Counted from the stretch's first letter, positions 27,470-36,468 are shown. The stretch is DNA of 64,000 nucleotides from Dehalococcoidia bacterium (GCA_026003895.1 BPIC01000001.1:872128-936127); one strand, 5' to 3'. Numbers and translations are program-made. Notes: generated by a model not told the origin, from the letters alone.

Positions 27470-27558
27470 CCGTCGATAGAGGTTGCTAATCGCGGCCGCC
27501 GCCGAGGCGGCCTTTCTCGTATGCTTCTCCCCAGAGATTCGGCGAGGAGGAGCGGAAG

Positions 27559-28482
27559 GTGGCTCAGGTTGGCTTGCTGACGTTGTCCCATGGCGTCCCG
27601 GCGGGGCCCCAGGCGATGCAGCATCCGGTGAACGTCTTCGTCAAGGAATATCTCGAGGGACTTGGCCTGCCGGTGCCCTACGTCCACGACTATTGCCAAA
27701 TTCCAGGCCGGCTTCAGCCAGCGATCGATCAGCTTACTGCCCAAGGCGTCGACACGATCGCGGTCGTCTTTCTCTATCCTACGTCGACCAACCGGGAAAT
27801 TCAGAACCCCCGGGCCGAGCTCGGCTTCGCCGATCCGCCGCAGGGCTGGAAGTTTCCCTTCCACCCCGTCAAGACCGATGCCCGGCTGTTGCTCGGCCGC
27901 ACCTTGGGGACTCACCCCCTCCTTGTTGACATCCTCGAAGAGCGGCTGCGCGCCGTCTCGACCGACCCGGCGAACGAGGTTGCCCACTTCATCATCCACG
28001 GGGACCAGACCTACCCGTCGCACGCGCTCCATGAACAAAAGTCCGAGGAACTGGCGCAACTGCTCCGCCGCCGCGGCATCTGGGCGGAGGTCACGTGGTC
28101 GACGTTCTATCCCGAGCCGAACACCGAACAGGTCTGCCGCGCCATTCTGGAGCGGACCGGCAAAAAGATCGTCGCCACGACAACGATGCTGGAAGACACA
28201 TACTTTAATCAGGAGAAGCTGCCCGCCGGCCTCTTCGCGCTGCCCGCAGGGAGCTACGCCTTCAATCCCGCCCCCTTACTGCCGCATCCGGCATTCCGTT
28301 CCTACTTGCTGTTCTGTCTCGCCGAGACGCTGCGCGAGCACGGGCTGGACGACCTGGTGCCGGAAGAGGCGCGAGGCAACTGGTGTGCGCGCCCAGACTG
28401 CAAGCTGAACGCAGACCCGCGAGTCCACCGGGAGGAACGCCCGCTCGCTTGTCTCACCGTCGACTGTGGCTGGCCGCGCTGA
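27559..28482 (+). CDS. chelatase-superfamily protein (CbiX/SirB-like) with C-terminal Cys motif
   Basis: 307 residues from GTG 27559 after GAGGAGGAG. Two chelatase-like halves are seen: VGLLTLSHGVPAGPQAM with IDQLTAQGVDTIAVVFLYPT, and AHFIIHGDQTYPSHALHEQK. His11 and the second-half His match the metal-insertion residues of CbiX-type class II chelatases. The C-terminus adds Cys276-x4-Cys281-x16-Cys298-x4-Cys303, which could bind zinc or an Fe-S cluster. Tetrapyrrole metal insertion (cobalt, iron or nickel) is inferred; ferrochelatase proper is less likely. No cobalamin or siroheme genes adjoin. Confidence 0.6.
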   Translation: MAQVGLLTLSHGVPAGPQAMQHPVNVFVKEYLEGLGLPVPYVHDYCQIPGRLQPAIDQLTAQGVDTIAVVFLYPTSTNREIQNPRAELGFADPPQGWKFPFHPVKTDARLLLGRTLGTHPLLVDILEERLRAVSTDPANEVAHFIIHGDQTYPSHALHEQKSEELAQLLRRRGIWAEVTWSTFYPEPNTEQVCRAILERTGKKIVATTTMLEDTYFNQEKLPAGLFALPAGSYAFNPAPLLPHPAFRSYLLFCLAETLREHGLDDLVPEEARGNWCARPDCKLNADPRVHREERPLACLTVDCGWPR

Positions 28483-28656
28483 TCAACGGGACCGTCGCCA
28501 CTCGCTGATGCCGGTAAACGCGCCAGTGATCGCCCCCACCAGCAAGTAGACGAGGGTATCGTCCTGCCGAATGCCACCGAGCACAAGCAGGCTGACGAGC
28601 AGGGCCCCAACGAGCCCCAACAGCGCTCCGCCGATGGTGAACGCCACAATCCGCAT
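28483..28656 (-). CDS. small two-helix membrane protein
   Basis: 57 residues: MRIVAFTIGGALLGLVGALL, then VSLLVLGGIRQDD, LVYLLVGAITGAFTGISEW and a basic tail. It has an excellent AGGGAGG seven bases before the ATG and two membrane segments with an Arg/Asp turn. It is immediately convergent with the chelatase-like gene. Function unknown. Confidence 0.75.
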   Translation of the reverse strand: MRIVAFTIGGALLGLVGALLVSLLVLGGIRQDDTLVYLLVGAITGAFTGISEWRRSR

Positions 28657-28983
28657 CAGATCCTCCCTCGCCGATCGGACAGTAGCCGATTGCCGGCTGG
28701 TTCGGAACCAGTTCGCGAGCTAAGAGACTCGTCCGTCCGCGGGCGCTGCGGTGTGGACGACGGTTCCGCGCCGCCGATCGCTCTGTGCCCAAGCAAGGCC
28801 CTTGGCAGGGGCAGTCGCGTCAACGTAGTCGCTCGCGCCTAGCCACCGCTCAGCGGCGAGCCGGGGCTTGTCGGCGGCCTGGTTAAACCACCAGCCATGG
28901 CACGCACCTGCCAACGCGGTTGGCGCCGCGCTCGGTCAGGAGGCACGATCGAGCGAGCGAAACACTGGCCGTCACGGGTGACC
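28657..28983. other. gene-poor stretch
   Basis: About 325 bases with no convincing gene. A 64-codon minus-strand frame (28720-28914) lacks a ribosome site or family match. A perfect short hairpin CTGGTT-CGG-AACCAG lies near 28695-28710. Confidence 0.45.
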
Positions 28984-28999
28984 ATGTCAGGATTGACAT
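28984..28999 (+). promoter_or_regulatory. 16-bp palindrome, candidate operator (copy 1)
   Basis: ATGTCA-GGAT-TGACAT. The TTGACA inside it (28993-28998) is a -35 hexamer with TAGCCT 17 bases on, so a bound protein would block the promoter of the selenoprotein operon. The identical 16-mer recurs at 43954. Confidence 0.7.
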
Positions 29000-29050
29000 C
29001 AGCATGCACGCGCCCTAGCCTTGTCGGGAAGTTCGCACTGGGAGGCAAGC

Positions 29051-29461
29051 ATGGCGATCAAGCTCTCCGAACTCTTTCCCCGGCTGCGCGACCTTGGCAC
29101 CGTTCGGCTCGTCTCGAACAACGGCACGGTGGTCCTCGAGTTCAACACCGTGATTGAGGATGTCTCGCTTGGCCCACGCAGTTGGAATTTCAATCGGGAT
29201 GGCAAGGAGTTCCATCTCTACAAGGACAAGGTAAAGGCGGTTACCTTCTTCTACGGTGAGCACCCGCGGTTCAAACGTACGCTCGGCGAGATCGACTTCC
29301 TCGATGAGGCGGGCAACGTGGGGTTGATGCTCTTTCTCGCTGACAACGCTGACGACCCAGCGAACCCGGCCGTCCAAGCGATGCAGCGGCTCGTTGCCGA
29401 GTATGGCGAGCGCGCCGACGTTGAGGAAGAGAGCGCAGCGGCGTCGGCGGCGAGCCACTAG
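29051..29461 (+). CDS. conserved hypothetical protein, possible ChuX/HutX-like fold
   Basis: 136 residues after GGGAGGCAAGC. The pattern VRLVSNNGTVVLEFNTVIED ... FHLYKDKVKAVTFFYGEHPR ... LGEIDFLDEAGNVGLMLFLA resembles the repeat of ChuX/HutX heme-utilisation proteins (V-G-G-x-V-F-E-F ... I-x-F-x-D-x-x-G-x-x-M-F). This is similarity by eye only. The C-terminus is acidic and Ala-rich. It is the first gene of a three-gene operon with the UGSC selenoprotein and has the palindromic operator upstream. Confidence 0.6.
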   Translation: MAIKLSELFPRLRDLGTVRLVSNNGTVVLEFNTVIEDVSLGPRSWNFNRDGKEFHLYKDKVKAVTFFYGEHPRFKRTLGEIDFLDEAGNVGLMLFLADNADDPANPAVQAMQRLVAEYGERADVEEESAAASAASH

Positions 29462-29470
29462 AATGGCCGC

Positions 29471-30457
29471 GTGGATCTGATCGAGGAGTGCTACGCTGCC
29501 GGCTGGACGGATGGTCTGCCCGTCGTCCCGCCGACACGCTCGCGTGTGGAGGCGATGCTCGGGGGCCGTCCCGCGGATCGCGTCGTCGCGGTTCTCGAGC
29601 CGTCAGGCGCTGAAGCCACCTTAGAAAAGATCGCCGCCAATGCGGTGATGGCCGGCTGCCTGCCCGAGTACTTCCCCGTCGTGGTCGCCGCCGTTCGAGC
29701 GGCAGCGGAACGCGCCTTCGGCCTCGAGGGTGTGCTGACGACCGTTCATTCCCAATGGCCGCTGGTGCTTGTCAACGGGCCGATCGTTCAGCGGCTTGGC
29801 TTCAACACGGGACCGAACGCGCTCGGCAGCGGGGCACGTCCCAATGCGACCATTGGCCGCGCGGTCAATCTCGTCATGCGCAACATCGCCGGCGCTCGCG
29901 AAGGAGGGCTCGATCCCAAGACCCTCGCCCATCCCGGGAAGTACAGTTATTGTCTCGCCGAAGCCGAGAGCGTCTGGACGCCGCACCACGTTGAGCGCGG
30001 CTTTTCGCCCGGTACGAGCACGGTCACGCTCTTCGCCGCCGACGCGCCTCTCTGCCTCGCGGTGTTGAACGCGCAGCGGCCGGAGCAGATTCTCGGCACG
30101 ATCGCCGACGCCTTACCCATCGCCGGCACCTACAATCTTGCCTTCGCCGGAGAAGTGCTCCTTGTCTTCAGTCCCGAGCATGCAGCGATCTGCGCGGGAA
30201 TGACGAAGGAGGAGGTGCGGGCGTGGCTGTTCCAGCGCGGTCGGCGTCCGGTGCGAAGCCTCGTTGGGCTTGGCGTGCTGGAGACGGCCGATTTGCTTGG
30301 CCGGCGCGAGCGCTTTGACGATCCTGACCAGCTTGTTGGCCCGGTCCGGTCGGCCGACAGCATCCGGATCGTGGTCTCGGGCGGCGAGGTGGGCGGCTAC
30401 ACCGCGCTGATCTTTTGTAGCGGCCGGAGCGTCGTTGTGCCGATCGAGGAGGACTAG
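29471..30457 (+). CDS. conserved hypothetical protein paired with UGSC selenoprotein
   Basis: 328 residues from GTG, ten bases after the previous stop. I recognise no enzyme signature. Notable segments are ECYAAGWTDGLPVVPPTRSR at the N-terminus, GCLPEYFPVVVAAVRAAAER, VLVNGPIVQRLGFNTGPNAL (a Gly/Asn-rich possible ligand loop), GKYSYCLAEAESVWTPHHVE and several cysteines (GCLP, SYCLAE, PLCLAV, AICAGM, IFCSG). The stop is two bases before the TTG start of the selenoprotein, with the shared GGAGG, so the two are translationally coupled and may form a complex. Confidence 0.75.
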   Translation: MDLIEECYAAGWTDGLPVVPPTRSRVEAMLGGRPADRVVAVLEPSGAEATLEKIAANAVMAGCLPEYFPVVVAAVRAAAERAFGLEGVLTTVHSQWPLVLVNGPIVQRLGFNTGPNALGSGARPNATIGRAVNLVMRNIAGAREGGLDPKTLAHPGKYSYCLAEAESVWTPHHVERGFSPGTSTVTLFAADAPLCLAVLNAQRPEQILGTIADALPIAGTYNLAFAGEVLLVFSPEHAAICAGMTKEEVRAWLFQRGRRPVRSLVGLGVLETADLLGRRERFDDPDQLVGPVRSADSIRIVVSGGEVGGYTALIFCSGRSVVVPIEED

Positions 30458-30458
30458 A

Positions 30459-30992
30459 TTGGAAACCGAAATACTGGTCAATCCGCTTGCCGAGCGGTTT
30501 CGGCAGCGACCACCGGCCCCCCCGCGGCTCCTGAGGGGCGCCGAGGTCGCTCTCGTCGACAGCATGCTCAACCCCGCTGCGGGCTGGGGCCAAGCGCTGC
30601 TGGAAGGGACACAGGCCGCGCTGGCTCCGACTGGCGCCCGCTTCGGCCGCGAACGGCGCGCCCCGCTCGCCGGAGCGCCCGCCGACGACTGGGCAGACGC
30701 GATCGCGGGGCGCTATGCCGCGGCGGTCATCGCCGTTGGCGACTGAGCAACCTGTACATCGCGCAGTGTGCGCGACGGCATCGCGCTGGCCAAGCGCGAC
30801 ATCCCGGCGGTTGTCATCCTCCCGCGCGGGCTGCTCGAGCTCGCGCGTGAGAAGGCAGCCTTCCTCGGGATTCCCGACTTCCCGCTCGTCGTTATCGAGC
30901 GCTCACTCTACGGCCGCAGCCGTGAAGCGATCGCCGCAGACGCTCTCGCCCTCGGTCCGGCAATTCGCCGTGCCTTGAGCGCGGATTCCTAA
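30459..30992 (+). CDS. UGSC-family selenoprotein, in-frame TGA read as selenocysteine
   Basis: A TTG start after GGAGG opens a frame of 178 codons interrupted only by TGA at 30744-30746 (residue 96) and ending at TAA. The product reads LETEILVNPLAERFRQ ... AAAVIAVGD-U-ATCTSRSVRDGIALAKR ... VVILPRGLLELAREKAA ... RSLYGRSREAIAADAL. UGSC-domain proteins have GD-U-G-S-C-T-S at this point, with U or Cys, so the TGA sits at the redox residue; here the motif is U-A-T-C (Sec96, Cys99). A hairpin at SECIS distance follows. The family is thought to be a thiol/selenol redox protein, partners unknown. Ends overlapping the convergent LLM gene. Confidence 0.85.
30744..30775 (+). promoter_or_regulatory. Sec codon and bacterial SECIS-like hairpin
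   Basis: TGA at 30744-30746. Then a perfect 6-bp stem TCGCGC (30759-30764) / GCGCGA (30770-30775) with loop AGTGT. The loop begins 18 bases after the TGA and has GU at its second and third bases, as SelB-binding SECIS elements do. Confidence 0.75.
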
Positions 30993-31900
30993 CGGACACG
31001 CGGGAGCACTTGTTCGGCAAAGAGCCGCATCATCGCGACGTCCGGCAGGTCTTGGAAGATGAGGAAGACCCAACTGATTCCGAGCGCCTTGAGGCGGGCG
31101 ATGCGTTCGCTGACCATGTCCGGCGTGCCGGCGAGCGCGGTGCGCAGCCGAGCTGCGGCCTCCTCAACCGGGATGGAGCGGCGTGCTGCCCATGCGGAGA
31201 GCTTTCGTTGATAGTCGCTCTCATCGTGACCGAGCAGCACGGTGGCATTGTGGGTGAGGCCGAGCGAGGCCGGGTCGCGACCAACCTCCCGGCAATAGCC
31301 GTCCAGCAGGCTGCGATAGGCAAGCCAGTCCGTCTCCTCAAGATCGATCCCGATGTTACAAAGGTCGCCGACTCGCGCCGCGGCCCGCAGCAGGTAGCGG
31401 CGGCCATGCCCACCAATCAACACCAGCGGGCCGCCCGGGGTGGCCGGCGGCGGCGCTCCGCTCGCCCCGGCGAGGCGGACGCCCTCGCCGGCGAATATGC
31501 CGCCGCCTTGCCAGAGCAGCCGCATCGCACGCACTGCGTCTTCGAGGGCTGCCGCCCGCCGTGCCGCCGGCGGCCAGGCGACACCGTAGCGTGCTGCATC
31601 GGCTGGAGCGCCTCCGGAGCCGAGCCCGAGGATGACCCGGCCGCCCGAGAGGGCGTCGAGGGTCGCCGCCATCTTGGCGACGACGGCCGGCGGCCGGTAC
31701 GGGTTCGCTAGGACAAGCGGGATACCGACGAGCCGGGTAGTAGCGACGAGCGCGGTGAGCGCCGTCCAGCATTCCAGCCCCGTATCGAGCAGGTCGTAGA
31801 GCGAAGCGCCGTCGTACCCGAGCTGATCCGCCTCGCGCCAGACAGCGGCGAGCTGCTGCCACGTCCAGCCACCCTGATGGCAACGCACGACGAACCGCAT
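30989..31900 (-). CDS. LLM-class flavin-dependent oxidoreductase
   Basis: 303 residues, a luciferase-like TIM barrel. Features: WREADQLGYDGASLYDLLDT, LVGIPLVLANPYRPPAVVAK, LDALSGGRVILGLGSGGAPA, PLVLIGGHGRRYLLRAAARV and a C-terminal VSERIARLKALGISWVFLIF. Members use F420 or FMN; the F420-type Chloroflexota/actinobacterial form is likely. Substrate unknown. It is convergent with the selenoprotein (four-base overlap) and downstream of a solute-binding protein. Confidence 0.9.
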   Translation of the reverse strand: MRFVVRCHQGGWTWQQLAAVWREADQLGYDGASLYDLLDTGLECWTALTALVATTRLVGIPLVLANPYRPPAVVAKMAATLDALSGGRVILGLGSGGAPADAARYGVAWPPAARRAAALEDAVRAMRLLWQGGGIFAGEGVRLAGASGAPPPATPGGPLVLIGGHGRRYLLRAAARVGDLCNIGIDLEETDWLAYRSLLDGYCREVGRDPASLGLTHNATVLLGHDESDYQRKLSAWAARRSIPVEEAAARLRTALAGTPDMVSERIARLKALGISWVFLIFQDLPDVAMMRLFAEQVLPRVR

Positions 31901-31938
31901 CGCGTCGCCCCACCCCTTCCTCGAGGATTGCGGACAGG

Positions 31939-33534
31939 TTAGCGCGACAAGAATACGTTGTCGAAGGTGAAGAACGTGACGTTCGGTGGCGCGAAACCTT
32001 GCACATTCGGGCGCATGACATAGGTTGGCCCGCTGGCGGTCACAAAGATGGCCGGCAATTCCTCGACGAACGCCCGGTTTGCTTGCTGGAGAAATTGGGC
32101 GCGCTTGGCGGCGTCCGCTTCGCCGTAGGCAAGGTTCATGAAGCGATCGAACTCCGGCACGCAGACGAGCACTGCCTGCGCGTTATTGCAGGTGAGCAGA
32201 GACCGCCCAAACGTCATCAGACCGTTGGCGTCGCCGAATGTGACGGCGTAGATGTCGTTGCGCGTCTGGTTGTTCCGGCCAAACAGCTTGTCCTGCCAGA
32301 CATTCGAATCCCACGAGTTGATTTTTGCCTCGACGCCAATCTGTTTGAAGAAATCTTGGACGGCCAACGTCAGCGGCTCTGAATGGAACGCGGGGGAAAA
32401 GTCGATCCCGCCGGGCAGCGTGAAGCCAGTGGGATAGCCGGCCTGCGCGAGCAATTCTTTGGCGCGTCGCTGGTCAAACGGGAAGGGCTTGAGGTCCTCG
32501 ACGTACATCGGGGCGCCGGGGAGCCCTAACTGTCCCATCGGCACGGCCGTGCCCTTGAAAATCGTCTTCGCGATCAGCTCACGGTCGATCGCGTAGTTGA
32601 GGGCCAAGCGGACTGTCTTGCTGGCGAGCGGACTCGATCGGCTCGCGTCGCGGTCGACGAGCAGAACATAGTTGCTCGTGACGCGGCGAAAGATTTTCAG
32701 CCCGGCACGCTCGGCAGCTTCGGCTTGCTCGATATTGGTGACGCCGATCACAAAATCGAGTTCACCGGTGCGCAGACCAGCGACGGCGGTCGCAGGCTCG
32801 GGGATGGCGCGCAGGCTGATCTCGGTCAGGTTCGGCTTCCGGTAGGGGTGGGTGTAGCCGGTTCGGAGGCGCCAGACCACCGAATCCGCCGGCTTGAAGT
32901 CGACTACCTCATACGGACCGCTCCCTTGCGGCTTTAACCCGAACGCATCTTTGCCGACTTGCTCGTAGATCCGCTGCGGCACAACAAAGAAATACGCGGC
33001 GTTGACGAGGGTGCTGATGTCGGGCTGTCGCGTGAGAAAATCGACCGTCCACTCGTCGACTTGGCGAGCGCCTGTTACGGCAGGAAAGTTGCTCACCCCC
33101 AAGCCAGCGGGCGGCAATCATCGTGTTCATGGTCCACGCGACATCGGCTGCGGTGAGCTTATCGCCGTTCGGCCAGACCATGTCTTTGCGCAGAACGAAC
33201 CGCCAGCCCTCGCCGTTCGGCAAGGCTTCCCAGCGCTCGGCGACGCCCGGCGTCGGTTGGAGCTTGTCGTCCAGCCGGGTTAGCGAGTCGAAGACCATCG
33301 AATTGAGCCAAACGAGGATGCCATACGTCTCTGGCGCGACGCTCGGGTTGAGCGACTGACTGGACATGCGCAGTTTCTGCTCTCCGGCTCGTTCGGGCGA
33401 GGCGGCGGGTGGTTGCGCACCGCCGGTCACCGGGGTCGCTGGCACTGACGGAGCAGGGGTACAGGCGGCGAACAGGAGAGCAAGACCGATTGCAATCCGC
33501 GAGAGTGCAAACCGTGCCGACGATACCGCCATGG
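31939..33534 (-). CDS. ABC transporter substrate-binding lipoprotein, family 5, one frameshift
   Basis: ATG 33534 follows GAGGAGG. The lipoprotein signal is IAIGLALLFAAC. N-terminal family segments (DKLQPTPGVAERWEALPNGE; RKDMVWPNGDKLTAADVAWT) run to NTMIAARWLG, where a GGGGG run (33096-33100) shifts the frame; the rest (VSNFPAVTGARQVDEWTVDF, SKTVRLALNYAIDRELIAKT, RAKELLAQAGYPTGFTLPGG) is intact to the stop at 31939. A wrong homopolymer count probably explains it. It is about 30% like the 12.9-kb paralogue by eye. No permease nearby. Confidence 0.85.
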
Positions 33535-34011
33535 ACCTCCTCCTCTCAAACGATTCATTCGGCGAAGTCAACGGTCGGGGAACCCCTCGGTGCGCGGAAG
33601 CGGGCGGTTCGCCGTTCGATCCAGTGGGGTCCAACGCCTCGGGGTCGTGTACCTCACGCGATCGGACGGGATCTCGTTGGCGGTTCTCTGGCAGCGAGGC
33701 AACGTCGGCTGCGCACGATCACGCTGCCGTGGCATCAGCTTGGATATCGGACTCGTTCGCTCTGCTGGAACGAGGGTCTCGACGTTCTTCGTCGTCGTGA
33801 TGCGCATGATCGTCTCGCTGTCGAATCGACCGAGGAAGGTAGGAGCCGTGGAAGCCGCCGCTCCGTGAGCCGGCCGTTGCTCGAGGCGCTGCGGCGGCTC
33901 TCAGTTCCTACCGCTGTCTCGATCAATGCGGTCCTCAAGGCGACGATTGTATGAAGGTCGGAAGACCAGCACGACGGTTGATCCTCGCGAAAGATCGAAC
34001 AATCTGCAGGG
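33535..34011. other. gene-free stretch
   Basis: 477 bases between the start of the SBP gene and the stop of the AraC gene. Several open frames of 60-180 codons cross it, all without ribosome sites or recognisable motifs. I see no repeats or RNA gene. Confidence 0.5.
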
Positions 34012-34902
34012 CTAGCGGTGCGATCGCCGCCAACTGAGCGGGGTCACTCCGTGGATGCGCCGGAACTGCCGAATAAAGTAGGTCGGATCGGCGTAGCCGA
34101 CGCGCTCGCCGATCATCGCGATGTCAGCGTCGGTTTCGATGAGGAGGCGGCGCGCTTCGATCATGCGGCGCGTGGTGATCCATTCGAGGACGGTCCGGCC
34201 GGTGGCATTGCGGAGGGTGGTGGTCAGGTAGCCGGGGGTGAGTCCGACGGCGCGCGCAACATCGGCGAGCGAGATCGGCTCGGAAAAATGCTCATCGATG
34301 TAGTTGAAGACTGCCTCGAGAACCGGCCGGCGCGGGGCAACCTGATCGCCGAGTAGCGGTGAGACGAGCCGCGCGGCGTCGATCAAGATCAGCCGGAGCA
34401 AGGCGTGGGCGGCCTCGCGGCAACCGAGGCGCGGCACCTCCAGCTCGTGGGCGAGGCTCCGGAGCCGGGCTTCCCAACGCGCCCGGTCGGCGGGTGGAAT
34501 CGAAAAATAGCCGAGCTCAACGCCCGCCGGCCGAGCAAAGGGGAGCACGGCCGGATCGTCCGGCCAGACGAACGAGTCGAACTCGAGTCGACCGTCCCCG
34601 AGCGCTTCGGCGAGGAAGAAGACGATCCAGCCAGCGGCTTGTTCTTCTTCGTAACTATCGTGCACCTCGCCGGGGGCAACGATAAACAGGTCGCCGGCTT
34701 GCGTCTCACGCTGGATGGCTCCCACCCGGTGCCAGCCGCCGCCTTGCTGAATATAGATCAGGACGAAATAGTCGTGGACGTGCGGTCCGGTGTGGTCGAG
34801 CCGCCGCCCCTGTTCAAAGCGGAACACGCCAAGCTGGGGGCGGTCCGGCGGCGGATGGACCGAGCGCGCGCGGTACGGCTTGGCCGGAACGTTCCGCAGC
34901 AT
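34012..34902 (-). CDS. AraC-family regulator with N-terminal cupin
   Basis: 296 residues after GAGGGAG. The N-terminal arabinose-binding/cupin domain (HTGPHVHDYFVLIYIQQGGG; GDLFIVAPGEVHDSYEEEQA) is followed by the double helix-turn-helix (ISLADVARAVGLTPGYLTTT; VLEWITTRRMIEARRLLIET; IGERVGYADPTYFIRQFRRI). It should bind a sugar or aromatic effector. No neighbouring catabolic operon is evident, so its targets may be elsewhere. Confidence 0.93.
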   Translation of the reverse strand: MLRNVPAKPYRARSVHPPPDRPQLGVFRFEQGRRLDHTGPHVHDYFVLIYIQQGGGWHRVGAIQRETQAGDLFIVAPGEVHDSYEEEQAAGWIVFFLAEALGDGRLEFDSFVWPDDPAVLPFARPAGVELGYFSIPPADRARWEARLRSLAHELEVPRLGCREAAHALLRLILIDAARLVSPLLGDQVAPRRPVLEAVFNYIDEHFSEPISLADVARAVGLTPGYLTTTLRNATGRTVLEWITTRRMIEARRLLIETDADIAMIGERVGYADPTYFIRQFRRIHGVTPLSWRRSHR

Positions 34903-34919
34903 GCTCCCTCGTCCCGAGT

Positions 34920-34943
34920 TTGAAACGGCTTCAAGCTATTTTA
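34920..34943 (-). promoter_or_regulatory. inverted repeat and -10 element upstream of the AraC gene
   Basis: TTGAA-acggc-TTCAA (34920-34934) with TAAAAT (34943-34938, minus strand) just upstream. Possible auto-operator. No good -35 is seen. Confidence 0.35.
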
Positions 34944-35614
34944 AGCGAGGACCCCATGTCCATCGTGGCCTCGCGGCGTCGAGCGGTCGTGACCGCGGCA
35001 GGCGAGCGCCGTCCTGCTTACTGTCCGACGGGACCGTCCGCTCGGTGCGCAGCGTGCGCGGATCGACAAGATTACCGGCGCAACAATCGCCTTGCGGGCT
35101 GCTCTTCGTGCTGTTCGGGACTCGATCGGTCGACGCCTGTCCAACGGGTCCGGCACGCCGCAAGGGTGCAGCGGCCGAGCCAACGTCGAAAGAGATAGCG
35201 GACAGCGCAACTTCGACGCCGTGCTTCCTACCCCCGAGGCTGGCTTGGCAGGACCGTTCCCGGTCGCAGGGGCGCCCGAACGACCGCACCGCTGAGCCCG
35301 CAACTTGTTCGGCTTCTTCGGTACGTTCGGTCGACCGGTGACCCGGGCGGTGGTTGGGCGTGTCATGCGGCCGAAGCGGGTTGGGGGGCTCGCCGAATTG
35401 ATGAGGCAGGCCCTCCCGCGAAGCGCTGGATCAGTGGCGCCAAACGGAGGTCAAGCCGGCATATCGTCGGATGGCGCGACGATCCCTGCCGAGCAGTCGA
35501 TTGGCTAGTCTGTGCGGCCGGTGCTTTCCAAAGTTGCGACCGCCACGATCGGCACGCTCCAGTCTGACGGTGGGACGGGCTCCCGGTGCTACACTGGGCG
35601 ATCGAGGAGGAACC
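34944..35614. other. longest gene-free stretch in the window
   Basis: About 670 bases with no frame that shows family motifs, ribosome sites or normal composition on either strand. No inverted-repeat ends or target duplications of an insertion sequence were recognised, and no tRNA or known RNA. It may hold a decayed gene or an uncharacterised RNA. Confidence 0.5.
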
Positions 35615-36154
35615 ATGGCGGGACGCCCACCACTCGACCCAGAGACCAAGTCACGGGTCCGCGACGAGGCGCTCGACTTCATTCGGGGGCGGCGCATCGG
35701 CATCATGGTGACCTATCCTCCGGGAGAGCCCTTCCCTCGGCTGCGGGGCATGGGCTTCGTCCACGAGGGATGGGTCATCTATATGTCAACCAAGCGGGAA
35801 TGGCTGAAGGCGAAAGAGATCGCCGCCAACCCGCACGTTAGTGTCCTTTTTTACGACACGGCGAAGCGAAGCGATCATTTCATTCAGGTGGACTGCCGGG
35901 CGTTTCCGGTGAGCGGCGAGGAATTCGACCGTTGGCAGGAGCGGCGTTTTGAGAAGGAAGGCGACGGCCTGCGCCGTGTCGCGGCGGGGATGACGCGCGA
36001 CGACTGGGCGGGTTGGCGGCTCGAGCCGCTGCGCGTGCGCATCAATGGCCACCTCAATAGCGGACCGTGGAGGGAGGCCCCAGTGGTGCTCAAGCGCCGA
36101 GATCTCGGCCTGCCACCGCTGTCCAACGAAGAGCGGGGGGAATCGGGCGGCTGA
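35615..36154 (+). CDS. pyridoxamine 5'-phosphate oxidase-like FMN/F420-binding protein
   Basis: 179 residues from ATG after GAGGAGGAACC; TACACT 24 bases upstream may be a -10. The split-barrel pattern is RDEALDFIRGRRIGIMVTYP, GFVHEGWVIYMSTKREWLKA, AANPHVSVLFYDTAK and FIQVDCRAFPVSGEEFDRW. Such proteins bind FMN, F420 or heme. No cofactor-specific residue can be named from sequence. It stands alone. Confidence 0.72.
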   Translation: MAGRPPLDPETKSRVRDEALDFIRGRRIGIMVTYPPGEPFPRLRGMGFVHEGWVIYMSTKREWLKAKEIAANPHVSVLFYDTAKRSDHFIQVDCRAFPVSGEEFDRWQERRFEKEGDGLRRVAAGMTRDDWAGWRLEPLRVRINGHLNSGPWREAPVVLKRRDLGLPPLSNEERGESGG

Positions 36155-36468
36155 GCACGGTCGGTGACAGGGTGGATCGCCGAGGACTCTCAGCGCGTGG
36201 AGATTTGGGAGAGATCGATCCGGCGCGCGCCACCCCTCGGGGCGGCGAGACCGCTCTGACCGGAGTTGCCGCGGCGCACCAGACCGCCGAGGGCAGCTCG
36301 ATCGGAGTGACCCTGACCGGCGCCTTCTCCCTTAGCCAGCGTGGGATTGGGGCGCTTGGGGCGTCGACGAGGACTCCGATGCAGGTCGGCGGCAACGCGC
36401 TCCGTCGATGCCAGTCGGCTGGGACTCAAGGAGCTTGCAAAGCGCGAGCAGGCTCGGCTGATGAGCGC
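36155..36468. other. gene-free stretch
   Basis: About 314 bases between convergent genes. I see no gene, RNA or terminator. Confidence 0.5.

Noticed and set aside
28720..28914. 64-residue minus-strand frame
   Set aside because: No clear Shine-Dalgarno and no similarity that I recognise; kept only as a note on the gap.
33409..33954. 181-residue plus-strand frame across the 33.5-kb gap
   Set aside because: Starts inside the antisense of the SBP gene, has no ribosome site and no recognised motif.
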